Shown: positions 17,092 to 24,442 of the stretch, piece by piece
Layout of the letters: the number at the start of each line of letters is the position of its first letter
How positions within the stretch are numbered: the stretch's first letter is position 1
NCBI GenBank assembly: GCA_036506495.1
Contig: DASXRQ010000186.1
Span: forward strand, 1-42,721
Origin: DASXRC01 sp036506495
GTDB taxonomy: Bacteria > Actinomycetota > Actinomycetes > Mycobacteriales > Micromonosporaceae
DNA length: 42,721 bases
Reading direction: 5' to 3'
Program-made: the position numbers and the translations under genes
Notes under the pieces: model-generated
Told to the model about the DNA's origin: nothing
Databases searched by the model: none
Seen by the model: only the letters and a program-made list of their open reading frames with translations

Positions 17092-18120
17092 ATGGAACGG
17101 TCCACAATGCTCGCCTGGGAGGTCGGCACGCCCGGGCCGATCGCCAGCCGCCCGCTGCGGGCCACCCGCCGCCCGGTCCCCAATCCCGAGGCCGGCGAGC
17201 TGCTCGTACGCGTCCTCGCGTGCGCAGTCTGCCGCACCGACCTACACCTGGCCGAGGGCGACCTACCGCCACGCCGTCCGGGCACGACCCCCGGACACGA
17301 GGTGGTCGGCGAGGTGATCGCCCTCGGGGAGGGGGCAGCGGGCTACGCGGTCGGCGACAAGATCGGCATCGCCTGGCTGCGCGCCACCGACGGGAGTTGC
17401 CGGTACTGCCAGCGCAGCGCCGAGAACCTGTGCCCGAACTCGCGCTACACCGGCTGGGACGCCGACGGGGGGTACGCCGAGTACGCGACCGTGCCGGCCG
17501 ACTTCGCGTACCGGTTGCCCGGCGGCTACTCCGACCTGGAACTGGCGCCGCTGCTGTGCGCGGGGATCATCGGCTACCGGGCGCTCCTGCGCGCCGAGCT
17601 GCCGCCGGGCGGTCGACTCGGCATCTACGGCTTCGGTGCCTCGGCTCACCTGACCGCGCAGGTAGCGATGGCGCGCGGCGCGACCGTGTATGTGGCGACC
17701 CGCGCGGAGGCCGCTCAGGAGCTGGCCCGGTCGCTCGGTGTCGCGTGGGCGGGCGGGGCCGACGACACGCCACCGGAGCCACTGGACTCGGCGATCCTGT
17801 TCGCGCCGGTCGGCTCCCTGGTGCCGGTCGTGCTGGCCGCCCTCGACCGCGGCGGGACGCTGGCGATCGCCGGCATCCACCTCAGCGACATCCCGACGCT
17901 TAACTACGAGCGCCACCTATTCCAGGAGCGGACCCTGCGTAGCGTCACGGCGAACACGCGCGCGGACGGGCGGGCATTTCTCGCCGCCGCCGCGGAGCAT
18001 CGACTCGCGGTGACGGTCACGCCATACCGGCTGGAGCGCGCCGACGAGGCGCTGGCCGACATGGCCAACGACCGGATCAACGGCGCGGCGGTCCTGGTGC
18101 CCACCGCCCCGCCGATCTAG
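17092..18120 (+). CDS. Zinc-dependent alcohol dehydrogenase family protein
   Basis: 342 residues of the MDR superfamily. Catalytic-zinc ligands appear as CAVCRTDLH and the His-Glu pair in TPGHEVVGE. The structural-zinc lobe reads GSCRYCQRSAENLC, so three of the usual four cysteines are present and the first is replaced. The nucleotide-binding region is LGIYGFGASAHLTAQVA, an altered GxGxxG. DADGGYAEYATVPADF and CAGIIGYRAL are typical of the adhP-like group. The ATG at 17092 is 1 nt after the phosphoketolase stop; an internal ATG at 17107 is the alternative. Probably reduces an aldehyde or oxidises an alcohol with NAD(P)H; coupling to the phosphoketolase is inferred. Confidence 0.9.
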   Translation: MERSTMLAWEVGTPGPIASRPLRATRRPVPNPEAGELLVRVLACAVCRTDLHLAEGDLPPRRPGTTPGHEVVGEVIALGEGAAGYAVGDKIGIAWLRATDGSCRYCQRSAENLCPNSRYTGWDADGGYAEYATVPADFAYRLPGGYSDLELAPLLCAGIIGYRALLRAELPPGGRLGIYGFGASAHLTAQVAMARGATVYVATRAEAAQELARSLGVAWAGGADDTPPEPLDSAILFAPVGSLVPVVLAALDRGGTLAIAGIHLSDIPTLNYERHLFQERTLRSVTANTRADGRAFLAAAAEHRLAVTVTPYRLERADEALADMANDRINGAAVLVPTAPPI

Positions 18121-18156
18121 GGCGAATACTGGTAATTGTAGATCAACTAGCCAGAA

Positions 18157-18166
18157 CTAGGCCTAG
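18157..18166. repeat. CTAGGCCTAG palindrome in convergent intergenic gap
   Basis: A perfect 10-bp palindrome in an unusually AT-rich 75-bp gap between the alcohol dehydrogenase and the HypC-like gene, which converge. No clear terminator hairpin is present; the role is unknown. Confidence 0.3.
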
Positions 18167-18195
18167 ATCGACCGAAAAGAAGGGGCCTGGATTCG

Positions 18196-18450
18196 TTACT
18201 CGGCCTCCGCCTCGACTGACTCTTCGAGCCGCCGGACCCGATCCGTCACCTCGGCGGTGGTCAGCCGGCCGAGCGCGATGCCGGACCGCACGAGCAGCCA
18301 GTCGCCGACGGCGACCCGCCCACCGGTCGCGGGGGCGTCGCCCGCGCCCTTCCCCCACCTGAGCAGCACGCGTCGCGGCCGGCCGGACAGCTCGGCCAGC
18401 GCGACGTCGTCTGCCTCCATGGCGACGACCCGGGCCGGGTATACGGTCAT
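18196..18450 (-). CDS. HypC-like small protein lacking the N-terminal cysteine
   Basis: 84 residues. The pattern of a short OB-like beta barrel resembles the hydrogenase-maturation chaperone HypC/HupF: N-terminal YPARVVAMEADDVALAEL, then RRVLLRW, then GDWLLVRSGIALGRL, then a charged C-terminal helix. Genuine HypC begins MCLA, and Cys2 binds iron and HypD; this protein begins MTVYPA with no cysteine at all. No hydrogenase or other hyp gene is in the window. It may be a repurposed HypC-fold protein or a different small barrel. GGGAGG sits just upstream of the ATG. Family assignment is moderate and function unknown. Confidence 0.55.
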   Translation of the reverse strand: MTVYPARVVAMEADDVALAELSGRPRRVLLRWGKGAGDAPATGGRVAVGDWLLVRSGIALGRLTTAEVTDRVRRLEESVEAEAE

Positions 18451-18588
18451 CGCCCTCCCATCCTCGATCGCCGATCATGCGGCGCTGAACGCTGGGCGGC
18501 GTTGGTCGTCCTTCGTCCGGACGACCCGGACCCGTTCATTGTCGCGCAGTTCGGCGGCGACGGCAGGGTTCGTGTCGTACCCCGCCCT

Positions 18589-18600
18589 TAACCTCGGCGC
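18589..18600 (+). promoter_or_regulatory. Leaderless promoter of the DinB-like gene
   Basis: TAACCT (18589-18594), 6 nt, then ATG. No ribosome binding site is present. Confidence 0.5.
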
Positions 18601-19212
18601 ATGACGATCGACTGGGGCGGCCTGCTCATCGGGCAGCTGGACTTCTACTGGCGGATGCACCTGCGGCCGCGCCTGGCCGGTCTCACCGACGAGGAATATC
18701 TGTGGGAGCCGGTGGCCGGGTGCTGGACCGTGCGCCCCGGGCCGGATGGCGTCCACGGGCTCGACGGCCACTGGCCAGAGCCTGCGCCGCCGCCGGTGAC
18801 CACCATCGCGTGGCGCATGATGCACATCGCGGTCGGCTGCCTCTGGACGAAGGCCAGCGCATTCTTCGGCGACGGCTCCGTGCCCGACGACGCCGACATG
18901 TTCGACCCGCGGCACGAGCCCGCCGACCTGCCGGCCACGGCCGACGAGGCAGTCGCCTTCCTCGAACGGGCCTACGGCCGGTGGCACGACGGCATCGCCG
19001 GGCTCGACGAGGGCGGCCTGACGGCGCCGCTCGGCGCGAAGGGCGCGGTGTACGCGGGCGACCCGATGGTCGAGCTGATGGTCCACGTCAACCGCGAGAT
19101 CATCCACCATGGCGGGGAGATCGGCGTGCTGCGCGACCTCTACCGCGCCACCGGCGCCACGACGCGGCGCAGCACGCTGGTGCCCGTCGAGGCCGCCAGC
19201 CTCAGGCGGTGA
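18601..19212 (+). CDS. DinB/DUF664-like four-helix protein
   Basis: 203 residues with a DinB-superfamily layout: N-terminal helix LLIGQLDFYWRMHLRPRLAG followed by DEEYLWEPVAGCWTVRP, a helix with MMHIAVGCLWTKASAFFG and a last helix VHVNREIIHHGGEIGVLRDLY. The His in the second and last helices are placed like the metal-binding triad. Actinobacterial members include mycothiol-dependent maleylpyruvate isomerases and bacillithiol-transferase-like enzymes, so thiol-linked chemistry is possible but not shown. Convergent with the GNAT gene and overlapping it by 11 bp. Confidence 0.85.
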   Translation: MTIDWGGLLIGQLDFYWRMHLRPRLAGLTDEEYLWEPVAGCWTVRPGPDGVHGLDGHWPEPAPPPVTTIAWRMMHIAVGCLWTKASAFFGDGSVPDDADMFDPRHEPADLPATADEAVAFLERAYGRWHDGIAGLDEGGLTAPLGAKGAVYAGDPMVELMVHVNREIIHHGGEIGVLRDLYRATGATTRRSTLVPVEAASLRR

Positions 19213-20113
19213 GCGCCTTCTCGTAGTGGGTGTAGGAGCGCCGGATGCGCATGCCAACCCGCTGGTAGAGCGCCAGCGCGCCGGTGTACGAGTTCGTGGA
19301 CAGCGTACAGGACCGGCTCCCGGCCCGGTGGAACCCGCGGAACGCGTGCCGCAGCAGGGCGGTGGCGATGCCCCGGTGCCGGTAGTCACGGAGGGTGGCC
19401 ACCTGGTGGATGTAGCTCTCGCGCGGGTCCTCGGTCGACAGCGCGAGCACCGCGCCGACGAGGCGATCACCGTCGAACGCCAGCGGCGAGAGCTCGGGCA
19501 GGAACGTCTCCCGGCCGATCATCAGCCCGCGCCACTCCTCGAACGTCGAGGGCAGCCGGTCCGGCCACTCGTTGAAGGCGTCCTCGATCAGCCGGTACGT
19601 CGCCGCGTCGTCGACCCCTGGCGCGAACGGCCGGAATGAGATCCCGGCGGGCGGCTCGGGCGGGTCCGGGTCATCGTCCAGCGCGATCTCGAGGATCCAC
19701 GCGGTGTCCGTCGGCCGGTATCCGGAGCTCCCGAACAGCGTCGCCGCCGCCGTGTTGTTGTCGGTGACCGTCTGGCCGACCCGGGTGCCGCCCTGCTCCA
19801 CCGCGCGGGCCTCGGTCCAGGCCAGTAGCGCGGCGCCGATGCCGGCGCCACGCGCGTCCGGGTGCACGTCCGCCTCGGCGCGCCGAGCCTTGAAGACGTG
19901 CGCCCAGCCCACCAACTTGCCGGCCCGATCCCGCACCAGCACGGTGTCTCGCGCGAGGTCGAGCGACGGTCGCGCGAGGTCGGCGACGATGTCCTCGGGT
20001 TCTACCTCGACCGTGCCGTCGAGGTCCAGCTCGCACGCGGCGATCAGCCGGTAGATCGCGACCGCGTCCGCCGCCGTCGCGGCGCCGGCGGTCAGCCCGT
20101 CGGGCAGTCGCAT
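19202..20113 (-). CDS. Double-GNAT N-acetyltransferase
   Basis: 303 residues made of two GNAT domains. The first (about 1-145) has the acetyl-CoA loop HPDARGAGIGAALL. The second (about 150-303) has ATLRDYRHRGIATALLRHAF and the C-terminal NSYTGALALYQRVGMRIRRSYTHYEK. Tandem GNAT proteins of this size include mycothiol synthase MshD, and this genome makes mycothiol (mshC is in the window). MshD itself has more specific motifs that I cannot confirm, so only the general assignment is made. The ATG at 20113 has GGAGG six bases upstream. Confidence 0.88.
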   Translation of the reverse strand: MRLPDGLTAGAATAADAVAIYRLIAACELDLDGTVEVEPEDIVADLARPSLDLARDTVLVRDRAGKLVGWAHVFKARRAEADVHPDARGAGIGAALLAWTEARAVEQGGTRVGQTVTDNNTAAATLFGSSGYRPTDTAWILEIALDDDPDPPEPPAGISFRPFAPGVDDAATYRLIEDAFNEWPDRLPSTFEEWRGLMIGRETFLPELSPLAFDGDRLVGAVLALSTEDPRESYIHQVATLRDYRHRGIATALLRHAFRGFHRAGSRSCTLSTNSYTGALALYQRVGMRIRRSYTHYEKALTA

Positions 20114-20239
20114 CGGTGGCCTCCGGTGGTGAGCCAGCTTCCCGCCGGACGGTAATCGACCGGCGCACCCGGTTCGACCGAATTACCGCGGCGGGGCGAT
20201 TTGCCCTCACGATTCGTCGAGCAGAGGGTGAATGGCATC

Positions 20240-21124
20240 ATGCCCATACAACCGAGCACACCCGTCGTGGTCGGCGTGGACGGGTCCGAGTCGAGCCTCG
20301 CCGCGGTCCGGGTCGCCGTCCGCGAGGCCGGCCTCCGGCGCCGATCGCTGCGGGTCGTACACGCGTTCGTCTGGCCACTGGTGCAGGGGTCGATGACCGG
20401 CCTCGTGCAGCGAGAACCCGACACCGTGCTGCGCCGCGACGCCGAGCAGATCGTCCGCGACGCGGTCGCCGAGGCCGCCAAGGCCGACCCGGATGTCGCG
20501 GTGACCGGCGACCTGGTCACCGGCAGAGCCGGCGGCACTCTCGTCGACGCGTCCCGGGAGGCGGCCCTCATCGTGCTCGGCGACCGCGGCCTCGGCGGCT
20601 TCGCCGGGCTGTTGGTGGGCTCGATCGCCGTTCAGGTCGCCGCGCACGGGGCGTGCCCGGTGCTCGTCGTGCGGGGCCGGGAGCACCCGTCTGGCCCGGT
20701 GGTGGTCGGGGTCGACGGCTCGGCGAGTTCGGACGCCGCGGTGGAAATGGCCTTCGAGGAGGCGTCCGCCCGCGGCGCCCAGCTCCTGGCGGTGCATTTC
20801 TGGACCGGCCCGGTCTCGACCGGGCCGGGCGACATGCTGCCGCTGGTCTACGACTACGACGACGTGGAGGCCGACGAGGTGCGGCTGCTGGCCGAGTCGC
20901 TCGCCGGCTGGCGGGACCGCTACCCCGACGTGCCGGTCACTCGCCGGGTCATCCGTGGACACCCGGCGCACGGCCTCGTCGACGAGTCGGCGCAGGCGCA
21001 GCTCCTCGTCGTCGGCGCCCGCGGGCGGGGCGGCTTCACCGGGCTGCTGCTGGGCTCCGTGAGCCAGGCCGTGCTACACCACGCGGCCTGCCCGGTGGCG
21101 ATCGTCCGGGCGACCCGGCCCTAG
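20240..21124 (+). CDS. Universal stress protein with two UspA domains
   Basis: 294 residues, two UspA domains in tandem. Domain 1 starts VVVGVDGSESSLAAV and carries the ATP-site GDRGLGGFAGLLVGS. Domain 2 starts VVVGVDGSASSDAAV and carries GARGRGGFTGLLLGS. Both fit the ATP-binding G-2x-G-9x-G-S/T signature. Two-domain Usps in actinobacteria respond to hypoxia, stationary phase or redox stress; the stimulus here is unknown. The ATG at 20240 is chosen because AGAGGG lies about 11 bases upstream; an in-frame GTG at 20228 is possible. The NYN-domain gene starts 2 nt after the stop. Confidence 0.93.
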   Translation: MPIQPSTPVVVGVDGSESSLAAVRVAVREAGLRRRSLRVVHAFVWPLVQGSMTGLVQREPDTVLRRDAEQIVRDAVAEAAKADPDVAVTGDLVTGRAGGTLVDASREAALIVLGDRGLGGFAGLLVGSIAVQVAAHGACPVLVVRGREHPSGPVVVGVDGSASSDAAVEMAFEEASARGAQLLAVHFWTGPVSTGPGDMLPLVYDYDDVEADEVRLLAESLAGWRDRYPDVPVTRRVIRGHPAHGLVDESAQAQLLVVGARGRGGFTGLLLGSVSQAVLHHAACPVAIVRATRP

Positions 21125-21126
21125 GC

Positions 21127-21504
21127 ATGGACGAGCCCCCACTCCTCGTCGTCGACGCGGCGAACGTGATCGGCTCCGTGCCGGACGGCTGGTGGCGCGA
21201 CCGGGCCGGGGCGGCGGCACGGTTGCGCGACGCACTGGCCGGGGTCGGCACGGCCGGCCTGCCCGACCTCTCGGCGCCGCTGGAGGTCGTCCTGGTGGTG
21301 GAGGGTGCGGCCCGCGGCATCGCCGACATTCCGGGTGTACGCGTAGTGACCGCCGACCGCTCCGGCGACGACGCGATCGTGGACCTGGTCCGCGCCGCGG
21401 GTAAGGGGCGCCGTGTGGTGGTCGTGACCGCGGACCGTGGCCTGCGCGAGCGGGTCGCGGCCCTCGGCGCCGAGGTGCGCGGCCCGCGCGCGGTACCCCG
21501 CTGA
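21127..21504 (+). CDS. NYN (PIN-like) domain protein
   Basis: 125 residues. LLVVDAANVIGSVPDGWW at the N-terminus, SGDDAIVDLVRAA in the middle and VVVVTADRGLRERVAALGAEV at the end give the spaced acidic residues of the NYN/PIN nuclease fold, consistent with a small metal-dependent RNase. The start is 2 nt after the universal stress gene stop, so it is co-transcribed. Target RNA is unknown. No antitoxin partner is visible beside it. Confidence 0.85.
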   Translation: MDEPPLLVVDAANVIGSVPDGWWRDRAGAAARLRDALAGVGTAGLPDLSAPLEVVLVVEGAARGIADIPGVRVVTADRSGDDAIVDLVRAAGKGRRVVVVTADRGLRERVAALGAEVRGPRAVPR

Positions 21505-21532
21505 TAGCTCAACCGGATGCGATGATCGAGGC

Positions 21533-22282
21533 GTGCTCCTCGTCGGCACGTCCGGTTGGCAGTACCGGGACTGGCGCGGCCGGTTCTACCCCGACGGCTT
21601 GCCGCAACGGCTCTGGCTGGAGCACTACGCCAGCCAGTTCGGGACGGTCGAGGTGAACAACGCGTTCTACCGGCTTCCTGAGCGGGAGACTTTCGCGCAG
21701 TGGCGCGCGCGCACGCCGGACGACTTCTGCGTCGCCGTCAAGATGAGTCGGTACCTGACCCACATCAGACGGCTCACCGGTCCGGCCGAGCCGGTTGCCC
21801 GATTCCTGGGCCGCGCCGAGGCTCTCGGCGACCGGCTCGGCCCGGTGCTGCTCCAGCTTCCGCCGAACCTGCGCGCCAATGTGGACGCGCTCACCGAGAC
21901 GCTCCGGCAGTTTCCTCGCGACGTCCGGGTGGCGGTCGAGCCGCGGCACCGTTCGTGGTGGAGCGACGCGGTGCGCGACGCCCTGGAGCGCGCCGGAGCG
22001 GCGCTGTGCTGGGCGGACCGCCTCGGCCGCCCGCTGACGCCGCTGTGGCGTACCGCCGGGTTCGGCTACCTTCGCATGCACGAGGGCGGCGCTCAGCCGC
22101 GACCGCGGTACGGCCGCGCGGCGCTGGCCTCCTGGCTCGACCGGATCGCCGCGGGGTTCGACGATGACCGGCCGGTGTACGTGTACTTCAACAACGATCC
22201 CGGCGGCGCGGCCGTTGCCGACGCGGCGGCGCTCGGCGCGCTCGCCCGCCGCCGCGGGCTGGCGGTCACCCGTACGCCATAG
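21533..22282 (+). CDS. DUF72 (YecE-like) protein, first copy
   Basis: 249 residues of the DUF72 TIM-barrel family, of unknown biochemical function. It opens VLLVGTSGWQYRDWRGRFYP and has the family's EVNNAFYRLP, FCVAVKMSRYLTHIRRL, VLLQLPPNL, VAVEPRHRSWW, YLRMHEGG and VYVYFNNDPGG segments. The GTG at 21533 is the only start that gives the full domain. The next gene starts 9 nt after its stop. A second, more distant DUF72 gene lies at 26036-26917, the one interrupted by the integrated element. Confidence 0.9.
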   Translation: MLLVGTSGWQYRDWRGRFYPDGLPQRLWLEHYASQFGTVEVNNAFYRLPERETFAQWRARTPDDFCVAVKMSRYLTHIRRLTGPAEPVARFLGRAEALGDRLGPVLLQLPPNLRANVDALTETLRQFPRDVRVAVEPRHRSWWSDAVRDALERAGAALCWADRLGRPLTPLWRTAGFGYLRMHEGGAQPRPRYGRAALASWLDRIAAGFDDDRPVYVYFNNDPGGAAVADAAALGALARRRGLAVTRTP

Positions 22283-22291
22283 GATTCCGTC
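22280..22291 (+). promoter_or_regulatory. Leaderless promoter overlapping the DUF72 stop codon
   Basis: TAGGAT (22280-22285) uses the TAG stop of the DUF72 gene as its first three bases. Six nt later comes the GTG of the histidine phosphatase, which has no ribosome binding site. Confidence 0.45.
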
Positions 22292-22969
22292 GTGGACGCC
22301 CTTCTTGAGCTGATCGCGGTCCGCCACGGGGAGAGCGTCGCCAACGCGGCGTTCGCCGAGGCGGCCCGCGCCGGCCGGGAGGACGTCGGCATCACCAGCC
22401 GCGACGCGGATGTGCCGCTGTCGCCGCTCGGCGAGCGGCAGTCGGCCGCGCTGGGTCGGTGGGTGGCGACGCGACCCGACCCGCCCGACCTCGTGGCGTC
22501 CTCGCCGTACCGTCGCGCGCGGCAGACCACCGACGCCGTGCTGGACGCACTCGCCGCGACCGGTGATCGGAGGCCCGAGCTGTCCGTCGACGAGCGGCTG
22601 CGCGACCGCGAGCTGGGTGTGCTGGAGATGCTGACCCTGCCCGCGATCGTCCGGCGGTTTCCGGACGAGGACGAGCGGCGCCGGCGCCAGGGCCTACTCT
22701 ACTGGCGGCCGGCTGGCGGGGAGTCCATGATGGACGTCGCGCTGCGCGTTCGGGCGTTCCTCGCCGACCTCGGTCGGGAACCCTCCCGGCGCGTTCTCGT
22801 CGTCACCCACGACACGGTCGTGCTCATGCTGCGGTACGTTCTCGAGCGGCTGACCGAGGACAACCTCACCGACGTGGCGCCCGTGCTCAACGGCGGGGTC
22901 ACCCGCTGGGGGCTCCACGATGGACGGCTACGGTTGGCGTCCTACAACGACACCGGCCACCTGGCATAG
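22292..22969 (+). CDS. Histidine phosphatase family protein
   Basis: 225 residues. LIAVRHGESVANAAF carries the phosphohistidine RHG, SSPYRRARQTTDAVL the second arginine, RDRELGVLEML the acid residue, and VLVVTHDTVVLMLRYVLE the second His. It belongs to the phosphoglycerate-mutase-like clan, probably a small-molecule phosphatase. Its stop at 22969 lies 9 nt from the TGA (22979-22981, minus strand) of the displaced 3' end of the second DUF72 gene. Before the element arrived the two genes therefore met tail to tail. Confidence 0.92.
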   Translation: MDALLELIAVRHGESVANAAFAEAARAGREDVGITSRDADVPLSPLGERQSAALGRWVATRPDPPDLVASSPYRRARQTTDAVLDALAATGDRRPELSVDERLRDRELGVLEMLTLPAIVRRFPDEDERRRRQGLLYWRPAGGESMMDVALRVRAFLADLGREPSRRVLVVTHDTVVLMLRYVLERLTEDNLTDVAPVLNGGVTRWGLHDGRLRLASYNDTGHLA

Positions 22970-22978
22970 CGGCCGCGC

Positions 22979-23060
22979 TCAGTCGTCGCTCAGCAGGCCC
23001 AGCAACTGTTCGGCGTTGCGCTGGGCATAGTCCCGATAACAGTTGTTCATGAGCATGTGC
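22979..23060 (-). pseudogene. Displaced original 3' end of the second DUF72 gene (att copy)
   Basis: Reads on the minus strand as HMLMNNCYRDYAQRNAEQLL, then GLLSDD and a stop. This is the C-terminus of the DUF72 protein now encoded 3 kb to the right. Bases 22988-23060 match 26054-26126 at 70 of 73 positions. All three differences are synonymous (23002, 23036, 23039). The fragment has no start and is interpreted as the chromosomal end left behind by integration. Confidence 0.85.
22988..23060. repeat. Attachment-site repeat, left copy
   Basis: Pairs with 26054-26126. The longest identical stretch is 33 bp (23003-23035 = 26069-26101), the most likely strand-exchange core. A further GCTCAGCAGG copy lies just inside the element at 23070-23079, possibly a secondary recombinase site. 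Confidence 0.8.
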
Positions 23061-23153
23061 TGCACCGATGCTCAGCAGGGAAACGCAGGTCAACCCAACC
23101 GTGTGACGTGCGTTTATCGGTACGTCGACAGGGGTGGTTCACGCCAAGTAGGC

Positions 23154-23190
23154 GGGGCCGGCGGGTGCGCTAACACCCGGACCCGGCCCC
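23154..23190. other. Strong GC hairpin upstream of the first element gene
   Basis: GGGGCCGG (23154-23161) pairs with CCGGCCCC (23183-23190), and CGGGTG (23162-23167) pairs with CACCCG (23174-23179). There is a 3-nt bulge and a 6-nt loop. No T-run follows, so it may be a leader structure or a terminator of the other strand. A second small stem, CCGGA-ACGAGG-TCCGG (23194-23209), places the ribosome binding site of the next gene in its loop. Confidence 0.5.
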
Positions 23191-23211
23191 TGACCGGAAC
23201 GAGGTCCGGCT

Positions 23212-23529
23212 ATGCGCAACCTACCTACCTACCTACCCACCCACCCGCACTGGTGCGTCAGCCGCGACCAGTGCGCCGACCGCAAAGCCCACCACGGCCG
23301 GCTGATCGAGATCCGGTCAACGAGCGGCGACTACGCGCCGGTGACGCTGCAGCTGGTCCAGGCGCTCGTGGGCGACCCGTACATCGCGGTCACCGGCGAG
23401 GCCGGCCACGTCGTACTCAGCCTGCGGCAGGCGCGCGCGCTCGCGTACGCGGCCACCGTGGAGGCCCGGCGCGCCAGCAACCCAGGCAACTACCCGCCGC
23501 GGCGTCACCGCCCGGGCGGCCCCGGGTGA
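23212..23529 (+). CDS. Small unknown protein of the element, DUF6907-like
   Basis: 105 residues. After a Pro/Tyr/Thr-rich start encoded by a tetranucleotide repeat (CTAC x4, CCAC x2 at 23221-23244) comes HWCVSRDQCADRKAHHGR, then PVTLQLVQ, PYIAVTGEAGHVVLSLRQARALAYAA. The Cys/His start, the middle strand and the final helix resemble DUF6907-type proteins common on actinomycete mobile elements and phages; that match is from memory and moderate. The ATG at 23212 has GAGG in a hairpin loop seven bases upstream. The next ORF overlaps its stop by GTGA. Confidence 0.6.
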   Translation: MRNLPTYLPTHPHWCVSRDQCADRKAHHGRLIEIRSTSGDYAPVTLQLVQALVGDPYIAVTGEAGHVVLSLRQARALAYAATVEARRASNPGNYPPRRHRPGGPG

Positions 23530-23705
23530 TCGCCGGCCGGTTTGAGATCACCATCGACGAGGTCGACGAGCTGGTCGAGGCGATCGCGATGCGGACGGCG
23601 GGCGATGTTCGGCCACGACCTGGACGCGGCGGTACGCCGACGTACTCACCACCGACCGACCCCGACGCGCCGGACGAGCCGCGGCGCAATAAGCGGCTCA
23701 GGTAA
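23526..23705 (+). CDS. 59-residue unknown protein, translationally coupled
   Basis: Starts at the GTG that overlaps the previous stop (GTGA) and reads VIAGRFEITIDEVDELVEAI, then a polar Pro/Arg-rich tail ending RRNKRLR. The N-terminal half looks like a short amphipathic helix pair. Small coupled ORFs of this kind are typical in mobile elements. A strong terminator follows within 25 bp. Function is unknown. Confidence 0.5.
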   Translation: MIAGRFEITIDEVDELVEAIAMRTAGDVRPRPGRGGTPTYSPPTDPDAPDEPRRNKRLR

Positions 23706-23725
23706 GCCCGCCATCCCGTCACCCG

Positions 23726-23771
23726 CCGCCCCGGATCCTGGCCCCTACGCCCGGATCCGGGGCGGTTTCTC
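23726..23771 (+). terminator. Rho-independent terminator after the coupled pair
   Basis: A perfect 13-bp stem, CCGCCCCGGATCC (23726-23738) with GGATCCGGGGCGG (23753-23765), has a 14-nt loop and is followed by TTTCTC. It lies 21 bp after the stop of the 59-residue gene. Confidence 0.85.
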
Positions 23772-23789
23772 GTATGGCGTAGGCCATAC
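23772..23789. repeat. GTATGGC-GTAG-GCCATAC palindrome
   Basis: A 7-bp perfect stem with a 4-nt loop directly after the terminator and 38 bp before the next possible gene. It could be an operator or part of a second hairpin. GTATGGCGT recurs at 24403-24411 in the loop of another hairpin. Confidence 0.4.
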
Positions 23790-23826
23790 CTAGCGCCGAA
23801 AGTCGCCGGCCGGCAGGATCGGGCGC

Positions 23827-24126
23827 ATGGCCGACTGTGGACACGAGCACTGGGAGGGGCAGGCCGCCATCTATGACGACGGCACGCTGCTGCGGCCCGC
23901 CGCGTTCCGCTCCAAGTACCCGCCGGCACCGCACCTCGACCTGGACCTGCTGGACCGCACCCGCTACCGGGAGCCGGTGTTCCGGGCCGGGCGGCGGATC
24001 CCGGGCGGGTTGGCGATCCAGTTCTGGGGCCACGACCGCGACCGTGTCTTGGCGGCCACCCGGCAGCGGTTCGACGCCGAGCTGCGCCGCGGGCGGCGAC
24101 GTTCTCGACCGGGCCGGGGAGGCTAA
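23827..24126 (+). CDS. Unknown protein of the element
   Basis: 99 residues beginning MADCGHEHWEGQAAIYDDGT. The middle has LDLDLLDRTRYREPVFRAGR and GGLAIQFWGHDRDRVLAATRQ. The last 15 residues are Arg/Gly-rich and may be out of the original frame. No domain recognised and no strong ribosome binding site. It sits upstream of the integrase remnant. It may be the intact N-terminal part of a decayed gene. Confidence 0.4.
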   Translation: MADCGHEHWEGQAAIYDDGTLLRPAAFRSKYPPAPHLDLDLLDRTRYREPVFRAGRRIPGGLAIQFWGHDRDRVLAATRQRFDAELRRGRRRSRPGRGG

Positions 24127-24186
24127 CCGCTCCGCGGAATTGGCACCGGAACCGCCTCGGCCTGACCGTCCCGCGACAACCACAGC

Positions 24187-24345
24187 GCCGCCGGTTCCCG
24201 CACTGGTACGCGACCCGGCTGCTGCGCTGTGGCGCCAACATCCGCACCCGTGCAGGTGTTGATGCGGCACAGCTCCCTGGCCACGACGGCGATCTACCTG
24301 GAGGTGTCCGACAGCGAGCTACACGTCGCGATCAGCGGCCTGTAG
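24187..24345 (+). pseudogene. Tyrosine recombinase (integrase) C-terminal remnant with frameshift
   Basis: Frame 1 reads RRFPHWYATRLLRCGANIRT up to 24248. After one extra C in the CCC run at 24247-24249 the frame changes, and 24250-24345 reads VQVLMRHSSLATTAIYLEVS then DSELHVAISGL and a stop. Joined, this is the classic integrase C-terminus with the HxxR-type helix, the second catalytic His in RHSS and the nucleophile Tyr in TAIY. Everything N-terminal is missing or unrecognisable. The remnant explains the flanking 73-bp direct repeat. It should be non-functional. Confidence 0.82.
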
Positions 24346-24396
24346 TTGACCCACCCGAGCGGCCTGGATCATGGCTCAGCGGCCGGATCCGAGGCC

Positions 24397-24419
24397 GCTG
24401 CCGTATGGCGTGCGGCAGC
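24397..24419. terminator. Possible hairpin terminator after the integrase remnant
   Basis: GCTGCCG (24397-24403) pairs with CGGCAGC (24413-24419) around a 9-nt loop, 51 bp after the remnant's stop. No T-run follows. GTTTGC-AGATAC-GCAAAC (24424-24441) directly after it forms another small dyad. Confidence 0.4.
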
Positions 24420-24442
24420 ATGCGTTTGCAGATACGCAAACA

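Noticed and set aside
18196..18450. Evidence for a hydrogenase gene cluster around the HypC-like gene
   Set aside because: No hydrogenase subunit or other hyp gene is present in the window, and the essential cysteine is missing.
22899..23093. Short minus-strand ORF across the left attachment repeat
   Set aside because: It is in a different frame from the DUF72 fragment and overlaps the histidine phosphatase; no supporting signal.
23043..23705. Long plus-strand frame through the left end of the element
   Set aside because: It crosses the attachment repeat and hairpins and overlaps the better-supported coupled pair at 23212 and 23526; only its end, from the GTG at 23526, is accepted.
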